DNA of 64,000 bases from Bartonella sp. DB5-6 (lineage in GTDB: Bacteria; Pseudomonadota; Alphaproteobacteria; Rhizobiales; Rhizobiaceae): the NCBI RefSeq assembly GCF_000278115.1, contig NZ_JH725119.1:50909-114908 (forward strand). Direction: 5' to 3'. Shown piece after piece: positions 57,938 to 64,000 of the stretch. The position numbers and the translations under genes were made by a program. Under the pieces are notes generated by a model. It did no database searches and was not told where the DNA came from. It was given only the letters and a program-made list of their open reading frames with translations. Every line of letters starts with the position of its first letter. Positions within the stretch are counted from its first letter, which is position 1.

Positions 57938-58282
57938 ATGAGATTAACTAAAATTTTAAAAACAAGTATTTTTTTTATGATAATAATATGTCTCTCGTTT
58001 CTTGTCACAGATTCAATAAGTAAAATTTTTTATGTCCCCTATTGTCAAACTTCTACGTATAGCTTTATCAAAGATATCACTAAACCAGGGCAAAATTCAT
58101 TTACTGCTTCGCAAATTAAAAACTGTCTTATGCAAAATGGTTTCACGAATATCAAACGATTACGTTTAGATGATAAAGGAATTTGGCGCGCTTTGATAGA
58201 ATCTAAAAAATATTCCTTTCTCGTATCAGTTGATTATTCTGGGACAGTTAGCATGCAAAATGAAAGAAAAAAATATGATTGA
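57938..58282 (+). CDS. Small exported protein of unknown function
   Basis: This 114-residue protein has an N-terminal signal or anchor segment (about 8-27, 'TSIFFMIIICLSFLVTDS') and a polar domain with 'ASQIKNCLMQNGFTNIKRLRLDDKGIWRALIE' in outline and 'SFLVSVDYSGTVSM', a pattern like a PepSY-type small domain. No certain family. It overlaps the next gene, which starts within its last codons. Confidence 0.6.
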   Translation: MRLTKILKTSIFFMIIICLSFLVTDSISKIFYVPYCQTSTYSFIKDITKPGQNSFTASQIKNCLMQNGFTNIKRLRLDDKGIWRALIESKKYSFLVSVDYSGTVSMQNERKKYD

Positions 58283-58586
58283 TTTGAAAGCTTATAGCAA
58301 TTTGGGTTCTAATAACTGTGAAAAAACCTTTTTCAAAAAAATCTGTCATTCTATTAAAGAACTCGCTTTTATTGGGAGTTTAAATGGTAGCGTATCAGGA
58401 GCAATTGCGGCAATCCTCGCAGCTTATGGTTATATTGCCTTGCCAGGATTTGGTCCAATTATCGCAAGAGGTATAAGTATAGCATTTTTCGCCGGAACGA
58501 TAATGGGTGCAATAATAGGATCAATAATGGGTATTTTGGTTGGTACGTTTTGTGTTTTTATAAGAGATTTATATATATCACGATAG
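58275..58586 (+). CDS. Small glycine-rich membrane protein
   Basis: This 103-residue protein has a polar N-terminal third and two hydrophobic glycine/alanine-rich stretches ('GSLNGSVSGAIAAILAAYG' and 'GISIAFFAGTIMGAIIGSIM') of glycine-zipper type. ATG 58275 lies 8 nt before the end of the preceding gene; ATG 58260 is an alternative. Two-gene operon with the exported protein. Pore- or bacteriocin-like glycine zippers look similar, but nothing here proves such a role. Confidence 0.55.
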   Translation: MIDLKAYSNLGSNNCEKTFFKKICHSIKELAFIGSLNGSVSGAIAAILAAYGYIALPGFGPIIARGISIAFFAGTIMGAIIGSIMGILVGTFCVFIRDLYISR

Positions 58587-59016
58587 TTATTTCTCTTATA
58601 AATTTCATAATGAGTAGAAAATTTGTGTCATTTAACTTTGCTTTGAATAGAAATATTTTGCTAAAATAAAGATAAGCAACAAGTTATATGTTTTATATTT
58701 TATAAAATCCGGGTTATATTATGGATAACGTACTGGATAAATTGTCAAAATTTCTTGATTTAATTTTTCTTACAACACTTTAACAAAATCTGCTTTTTTA
58801 GAAGCATCTCTTGAAGAAATGTATCCGCGATATAAATACTGATCTATAAAATACTTTCTATATAAGATAGGGAAGATTTCTAGATGTGTTTAGAGGTAAA
58901 AAAGAGTGATATTTTGAGCTTACAATTTTTTTCTGTTAATCGTGCTTTCCATAAAAAGCATTCTTTATAAAATATATATTACATAGAATTATTAAAGGTC
59001 ATTTAAAATAAATAAA
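58587..59016. other. Intergenic, no gene seen
   Basis: 430 nt upstream of sodC, AT-rich. A 20-codon frame near 58722 is too short to call. It probably contains the sodC promoter. Confidence 0.4.
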
Positions 59017-59553
59017 ATGTTTTATATAAATAGAAATATTTTATGTTTACTGTCTTTTTTAGCATTTATAGATTGTGATACTATTGTATTCGCAAAATCT
59101 GTGCAAGTAGAGCTTTATAAGCTAGAAAACAGAAACGTAAAAAAGCCTATTGGCACAATTGAAATTGAAGAAAACATACATGGTTTGATTTTTGTGCCCA
59201 ATTTATCTACTTTGCCAGAGGGGTTACACGGTTTTCATGTGCATATAAACCCTTCATGTGATACGAAAGGTGATGTAATTGGTGGTGCTGCGGGTGGACA
59301 TTATGATCCGGGTCATACTAACAAACATCTTGGACCTTATAACGTTAATGGCCACTTTGGTGATTTACCGGCACTTTATGTCGATGATAAAGGGCACTCA
59401 ACAATGAGTGTTCTTGCTCCACGAATTAAAAAACTCTCAGAGATTAAAGGGCACTCGTTAATGATTCATTTAGGAGGAGACAATCAATCCGATAAGCCAT
59501 TACCCCTTGGCGGAGGTGGGAATCGTTTAGCATGTGGTATTATTAAAGAGTAA
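59017..59553 (+). CDS. sodC: Superoxide dismutase [Cu-Zn], periplasmic
   Basis: This 178-residue enzyme has a signal peptide (about 1-26, cut after VFA) and a bacterial Cu,Zn-SOD domain. Copper and zinc ligands are visible: His74 and His76 in 'GFHVH', His95 in 'GGHYDPGH', His104, His113 in 'NGHFGDLPAL' with Asp116, and His151 in 'GHSLMIHLGGDN'; the disulfide cysteines are Cys81 and Cys173 in 'NRLACGII'. In intracellular pathogens it detoxifies superoxide from the host. Confidence 0.95.
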   Translation: MFYINRNILCLLSFLAFIDCDTIVFAKSVQVELYKLENRNVKKPIGTIEIEENIHGLIFVPNLSTLPEGLHGFHVHINPSCDTKGDVIGGAAGGHYDPGHTNKHLGPYNVNGHFGDLPALYVDDKGHSTMSVLAPRIKKLSEIKGHSLMIHLGGDNQSDKPLPLGGGGNRLACGIIKE

Positions 59554-59869
59554 GCCTATCAGGAGTTATCTAAAGTCTATTGACATTTTTGTAAAAGATA
59601 AAAGAGCTTATTTTTAATATATTAGCAATTAAGATTTTTAATTAACCCTTTATAGTGCAAACAAAACATTTTCGTAATAAAGCAAAAACTCTTCCCTTAT
59701 GATGTTAATTTGTTATTACTTTGAAAAAACAGGAGTTAGTAAAACTTTTTTTAAGGGATATGAATGAGCACATTTTCAAAATGTAATTAGCAATTTTACG
59801 CTAATAGTGGGAGAAAAGCGATCAGAGATAAATCAAAAATTTTGAGAATGATAGAAACCTTGAAGTATA
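59554..59869. other. Intergenic between sodC and hrgA-like gene
   Basis: 316 nt between convergent genes. AT-rich with no clear hairpin. No ORF. Confidence 0.4.
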
Positions 59870-60805
59870 TTATGGGGAATAATGGCCCCAATCAGATTGG
59901 CGAATCTCACCAGTTTGATAAAATTGACGAATGAGTTTAATATAATGAAAAAAGTCTTTGTTTTCCTCTAATAATCTATTAGCGGTATCCCAATCAATTT
60001 CATTACGCTCTTTTGCAGGAAGCATAATTTGGCTCTCGGAAAAGTTTTCCTTATCAAGTCTTATAAATCCAATTCCATGTAAACTTGAAAGAGTCCGAAG
60101 TTCTTTTAGCGTATCAACACCTGAAATCTCGCTAGCAACTAGATAACTAAAATTAGCCCATGAAGAATTGCTAACCGTTTGGAAAAATGCTTGTCGTAAA
60201 TTTGAGCGATTGATAAAAATTTTTACTTCAAAAGACCAAAGTTTTGTCTTTTTATCAAAATATTGTAAAGCACAGTCTTTAATTTCACGATGCCATTCGC
60301 AACTTAAATCTTGCATCCCGACAAGGTCTGGATACAGCCATTTGTTTCCGCCAGCGCCATTTTTATTACGAGAGCGTTTTTCGTCAATACGCTTGCTGTA
60401 AACTTTAAGCTCTGACCATAAGAATTTAGATAATAATGGATAAAGATCATGTTCTTTAACAGAATCATTTATTTTAGAAGTCGTAATGCTCTCTATTTCA
60501 TCAATTTCAGCACTATCTGTTGATTGCATAAAATAATACTGTCGTGGGCGTCCTTCAGTGGTTTTGATTTCGGGATGACGTTTTTGCAAGTATGGACGTT
60601 TAGATCCTATTTCAGCAACGATTTGCTGAATAAGAGCCATATCATTATCAAGAGGAGTGACTATTGCAGTCGAACACTTTTGCTTTTCACGACAGGATTC
60701 AGGGTGATTTTCGAATATCCATTGAGCAATTTCTCGAGCTGTAAATTTTTTTGTCGGATTTTGTTTTAAAAAACTAAAAGTAGTATTTGTTAAGTCCAGA
60801 GTCAT
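59870..60805 (-). CDS. HrgA-like protein, winged helix plus PD-(D/E)xK-like nuclease domain
   Basis: This 311-residue protein lies downstream of the Res gene. The N-terminal part (about 1-95) looks like a winged-helix domain ('KFTAREIAQWIFENHPE', 'PEIKTTEGRPRQYYF'). The C-terminal part carries a pattern of the restriction-endonuclease fold: Pro159-Asp160 in 'KWLYPDLVGM', then Glu193-x-Lys195 in 'LWSFEVKIFIN', with 'NLRQAFFQTVSNSSWANFSY' as the helix after it. It is the COG2958/HrgA type as I recall it, a family seen next to restriction-modification genes. Function unproven; a nuclease of a defence locus is the best guess. Confidence 0.75.
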   Translation of the reverse strand: MTLDLTNTTFSFLKQNPTKKFTAREIAQWIFENHPESCREKQKCSTAIVTPLDNDMALIQQIVAEIGSKRPYLQKRHPEIKTTEGRPRQYYFMQSTDSAEIDEIESITTSKINDSVKEHDLYPLLSKFLWSELKVYSKRIDEKRSRNKNGAGGNKWLYPDLVGMQDLSCEWHREIKDCALQYFDKKTKLWSFEVKIFINRSNLRQAFFQTVSNSSWANFSYLVASEISGVDTLKELRTLSSLHGIGFIRLDKENFSESQIMLPAKERNEIDWDTANRLLEENKDFFHYIKLIRQFYQTGEIRQSDWGHYSP

Positions 60806-61018
60806 ACGTAAAATTGCCCATTTTATTCCCTACTTATACTTATTCCATTGTATACAAATTTTACAAGAAAAAGAACAATAAATAGTTTATTATATCTTTC
60901 TAAATTGAATTTATTTTTCTTTTACTTTTCAATAACTTAAACAAAAAAGATAAAATATAAAACAAAATTAAATAATGTTAAGGAATTATACTAGCTTATC
61001 ATCCACAAGTTGAAAAAT

Positions 61019-63805
61019 TTATTTACTTTTAAATCTAGCGCTTGAAATGGTAAATTCTGCACACAACCCTTCAAAACTACTGTTTGCCTTAATAGCATCA
61101 TGTGGGATAAGGATATAATGCCATGGCTTTCCACCATGGATAACAGCATAATTGGTCGCATGACAACACCATTGAACTGCTGCATTTCTTTTTTTCAAAA
61201 CAATAGAATTTTGTATTTCGGAAGTTTTTTTGGGCTCACAAAGATATTTGGCATCCCTTGTTTCTACAACAAAGTCTGGTTCATAACTTGATTCTTTATC
61301 ATATGCTATTTTGAAAAAGTTTCGAGCTGGTTTCATCCATTTCAATACTTGAATATCATCTTCTAATATTTGGGCAAACCGTAATTCCCCTTCTACAGAA
61401 TCAAATTTTTGCAAAGGATAACAGCATTTTGTAAAGCCCCCAAATACAAGTGTTCTAATGTCGCTTTTAATAGAAGGAATACAACGAAAATCAATCGGAG
61501 ATGAGCCTTGTGGTAGTGTGTAGTGAATAGGCAGTAAGGTTGTAAATCCCCTTGTAACTCTAACCTCATAATCCCGCTGTGTTTCCCACTGATGTGACTT
61601 TAATTGAGCAACTATAAAAGCAGTAAGTTGATGCTGATAGTGAATCAATACATTCTCAACGGCAGCATCATTTGGTAAATAAGATTGGAAATGCTGCACC
61701 AACTGACCCGCTAATTTTCGTAATAATGGTGTATGGTTGTCATAATCTATAAAGTCATTATCAATAAAACTACGAATGATATAATTTTCAAGATGAGGCT
61801 CTTTGAGATACTCATTTTCAGAGGTAAGAAAAATGCTTTTATGTGTGCGTAATTCTCGAATTAAAAGCTCTTTACTAATAGGTTGCAAATTTAAACTTTC
61901 TAGGTTTTCCAAGTCAAAATCAGAAAAACCATAAGTAACCTCACCAGAGGGAATAAGCACAATATTGGGAATATCTATTATAAATTCTGCTAATTTTTTT
62001 GTTAGGTTTGCAACCATTTTTGGCACCAAAGCCTCAGCCTCTACCTTTGTGGTATCAGAAATAAGGGCATCCTTTGAAGCGTGCACGGTTGCTATAACTT
62101 CATTACTGATTTTTTCTTGTATGGCAGTGGAGCAAAGTGATAGAGAACTCGGTAAATTTTCATATCCTTTAATAACATTCCACGTGATATCAGCAATTTT
62201 TTTCTCTTCGGGAGTTGATAGAGATGGAGCTGTATTATGTAACATGACATCTTGTAAATCAGATGCTCCGTTTATATCGGAATGACGTATTACCATCGTT
62301 TGTATAGATTCTGTTTGTGCTAGGCTTGGCACTGTGAGTATATCTGATTTTTCAAATGATATATCACCCCCTATTCCAATCTCAATATGCTTTTTAATAA
62401 TTGAGTTTGGATCATTGGCACGATCAATAATATCTTGAAAACGATCATGTGCAATAATTGTCAAACGATCAATAGCTTCTATGCCGGTTTTACGACCATA
62501 AGGCAAACGTAATCCACGACCTATTGTTTGCTCAGTTAAAATTTCTGAAGCAGATGCACGCAATGGCACGATGGTATAAAGATTGGTTACATCCCATCCT
62601 TCCTTCAATTTATTAACATGAATAACAATTTCCGTTGGCTCACTAGGATCTTCAATTGCAATCAGCTTTTGAATATTTTTATCTTCTTCTGTAATCGACT
62701 GTTTTGAATGAATTTCTATAACTTTTCCTTTATAAGTACCCGCAAAAAAATCATCAGATTCTAATAAATTACGTAATTCTCGCGCATGTTCTGTATCTTG
62801 AGCTACAACTAAAATGAAAGGTTTAATGAATTTCTTTTTATAATCATTAGCATAAACAATTAAATCTGCTTTCACGTTTTCGTGCGTATGAATTGCATCT
62901 TGTAGTTTAATATGCTCCAATTGTTCAAGCGTATAATTCTTTGGTTGAAAGTCTTTACGTGTAGCAACAGCTGGCTCTTTCACGAACCCATCTCTCATAG
63001 CCTCTGCAAGTGAATAGCCGTAAACAACGTTTTTAAAATCTACTGGTTTTGTACCTATTGTTTTCGGTGTCGCTGTAAGTTCTATGCCTAAAACAGGTTT
63101 TAATTCATTAATGGCCGAAACGCCCGCAGATGCACGGTAACGGTGCGCTTCATCCATCAACAAAACTAAATCAGGAAGATTTGCGAGATAATCGAAATAA
63201 CTTTCTCCAATAGTTTCTTGCAAGCGTTTAATTCGTGGGACACTGGATTTTGCAGCTCCTTTTTTATTATCTTTTGTGTTAATTTTGGAAATATTAAAAA
63301 TATTGATGAAAGCTGTATCACTATTTTCAAACAAACGCTGTTGCCCGTGAAATTGCTGTGCATCAGAGCAGACTCCTTTACCGCTTTCATAATCTTCACC
63401 CGTAATAATTATCGGTCTATTTGCTACAAATTCACTAATTCCACTGAATACATATTTTGGACTTTGAGGATTAAAATCATGTTTTAATTTTTCATAAATA
63501 GTCAAATTGGGTGCCAAGATAAAAAAATGGCGACTGCGACCTGTTAAATAAAGATAGCTGATAAAAGCACCCATCAGTCGTGTTTTTCCGACCCCCGTAG
63601 CTAAGGCAAAACAAAAAGAAGGAAAATCGCGTTCAAAATCTTGTACAGAAGGATAGAGATCTTTGATTACTTCCAGATCCGCAACTAAATCAGCATTTTT
63701 AGAAAGTTTGATATTATCTAAAATTCGCACCAAAATATTTAAGGCTTCATGTTGAGGATAGCGCAACGATAAGCGAGCAGAAATCCTTTTTTCAACAGCG
63801 TTCAT
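61019..63805 (-). CDS. Type III restriction enzyme, Res subunit
   Basis: This 928-residue ATP-dependent endonuclease subunit belongs to the SF2 helicase family. Walker A is 'ATGVGKTRLMGAF' at 69-81, the DEAH box is at 218-221 in 'LVLLMDEAHRYRA', motif VI is 'EQTIGRGLRLPYGRKTG', and the C-terminal nuclease is PD-ExK: Pro843-Asp844 in 'EPDFVVETRD' and Glu857-x-Lys859 in 'YLCEPKKTSE'. Length is normal and all motifs are intact. GCGGAG precedes ATG 63805 by 6 nt. It lies 22 nt downstream of the probable Mod gene. Confidence 0.93.
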   Translation of the reverse strand: MNAVEKRISARLSLRYPQHEALNILVRILDNIKLSKNADLVADLEVIKDLYPSVQDFERDFPSFCFALATGVGKTRLMGAFISYLYLTGRSRHFFILAPNLTIYEKLKHDFNPQSPKYVFSGISEFVANRPIIITGEDYESGKGVCSDAQQFHGQQRLFENSDTAFINIFNISKINTKDNKKGAAKSSVPRIKRLQETIGESYFDYLANLPDLVLLMDEAHRYRASAGVSAINELKPVLGIELTATPKTIGTKPVDFKNVVYGYSLAEAMRDGFVKEPAVATRKDFQPKNYTLEQLEHIKLQDAIHTHENVKADLIVYANDYKKKFIKPFILVVAQDTEHARELRNLLESDDFFAGTYKGKVIEIHSKQSITEEDKNIQKLIAIEDPSEPTEIVIHVNKLKEGWDVTNLYTIVPLRASASEILTEQTIGRGLRLPYGRKTGIEAIDRLTIIAHDRFQDIIDRANDPNSIIKKHIEIGIGGDISFEKSDILTVPSLAQTESIQTMVIRHSDINGASDLQDVMLHNTAPSLSTPEEKKIADITWNVIKGYENLPSSLSLCSTAIQEKISNEVIATVHASKDALISDTTKVEAEALVPKMVANLTKKLAEFIIDIPNIVLIPSGEVTYGFSDFDLENLESLNLQPISKELLIRELRTHKSIFLTSENEYLKEPHLENYIIRSFIDNDFIDYDNHTPLLRKLAGQLVQHFQSYLPNDAAVENVLIHYQHQLTAFIVAQLKSHQWETQRDYEVRVTRGFTTLLPIHYTLPQGSSPIDFRCIPSIKSDIRTLVFGGFTKCCYPLQKFDSVEGELRFAQILEDDIQVLKWMKPARNFFKIAYDKESSYEPDFVVETRDAKYLCEPKKTSEIQNSIVLKKRNAAVQWCCHATNYAVIHGGKPWHYILIPHDAIKANSSFEGLCAEFTISSARFKSK

Positions 63806-63827
63806 GAAAAACTCCGCTTTTTACTCT

Positions 63828-64000
63828 TTATTCAAACAAATCTAATTCTGTTTGCACGGTATCTTTATCTTTTGGGGATTCTTTTACTACAGCCATTGGT
63901 TCAAGATTCGCTACATTTAAACTGTAATCATCCCTCCCCCACTCACACTTTTCTAATATAGCACGGGGTATTTTAATAAGTGTTAGATTCTCAAAAGATT
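63828..64000 (-). CDS. Probable type III DNA methyltransferase (Mod), C-terminal 56 residues
   Basis: A minus-strand open frame enters from the right edge and stops at 63828. The visible 56 residues include 'LIKIPRAILEKCEWGRDDYS' and end 'TVQTELDLFE', a tail I associate with the adenine-specific methyltransferase of such type III loci. The gene is directly upstream of Res, the expected Mod-Res order. Catalytic motifs (DPPY and the AdoMet site) are outside the window, so this call rests on position and the tail. Confidence 0.7.
   Translation of the reverse strand, partial: SFENLTLIKIPRAILEKCEWGRDDYSLNVANLEPMAVVKESPKDKDTVQTELDLFE

Overview
The window looks like chromosome from an AT-rich, genome-reduced member of the Rhizobiales, most probably a Bartonella species. 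That assignment is inference. It rests on the low GC content, on Rhizobiales-type gene order (accB-accC, pyrB-pyrC-like-plsY-dprA-topA-rnr-rpmG, sfsA-map-radC, and double cold-shock protein next to DUF192 and an alpha/beta hydrolase), on a phosphatidylcholine synthase gene, and on many spacers and one pseudogene that indicate ongoing gene loss.

Layout. Positions 1-2004 hold the end of a prophage: tail protein X (cut by the window edge), late control protein D, a 39-residue ORF and an AlpA-like regulator, stopping at a tRNA-Thr gene whose 3' end faces the phage genes. From 2469 to 11930 are accB-accC, a DsbA-like oxidoreductase, glpD, dusA, a lone cobT, an Lrp/AsnC regulator, a uracil-DNA glycosylase-family protein and a membrane-anchored thermonuclease. 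From 12283 to 23135 the minus strand carries pyrB, a dihydroorotase-like gene, plsY, dprA, topA, rnr and rpmG, with a 1.3 kb spacer before rpmG. Then come an AidB-like acyl-CoA dehydrogenase, ruvX, gatC-gatA and a five-gene branched-chain amino-acid ABC transporter (livK-H-M-G-F, minus strand).

From 32590 to 43234 are a two-domain cold-shock protein, a DUF192 protein, an alpha/beta hydrolase, a DUF3126-like protein, radC-map-sfsA (sfsA broken), trmJ-murI, rpsD, ttcA and rimO. From 43411 to 53605 are lexA, tRNA-Lys, an RlpA-like lipoprotein, a penicillin-binding D,D-carboxypeptidase homologue with two altered motifs, a tmk-holB-metG-tatD-MBL operon, a small lipoprotein and a 35-residue membrane ORF. 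From 53697 to 59553 are a small membrane protein, an enoyl-CoA hydratase/HIBYL-CoA hydrolase homologue, phosphatidylcholine synthase, a UbiH-like monooxygenase, two small orphan genes and sodC. The right edge carries a type III restriction-modification locus on the minus strand: the C-terminus of a probable Mod, a complete Res, and an HrgA-like protein that appears to hold a second PD-(D/E)xK nuclease fold.

The points most worth checking are: the Mod-Res-HrgA locus; the carboxypeptidase homologue lacking SxN and KTG residues; the PyrC-like protein lacking metal ligands beside ATCase; LexA with Thr in place of Ala at the self-cleavage site; the sfsA pseudogene; and the tRNA-Thr/prophage junction.
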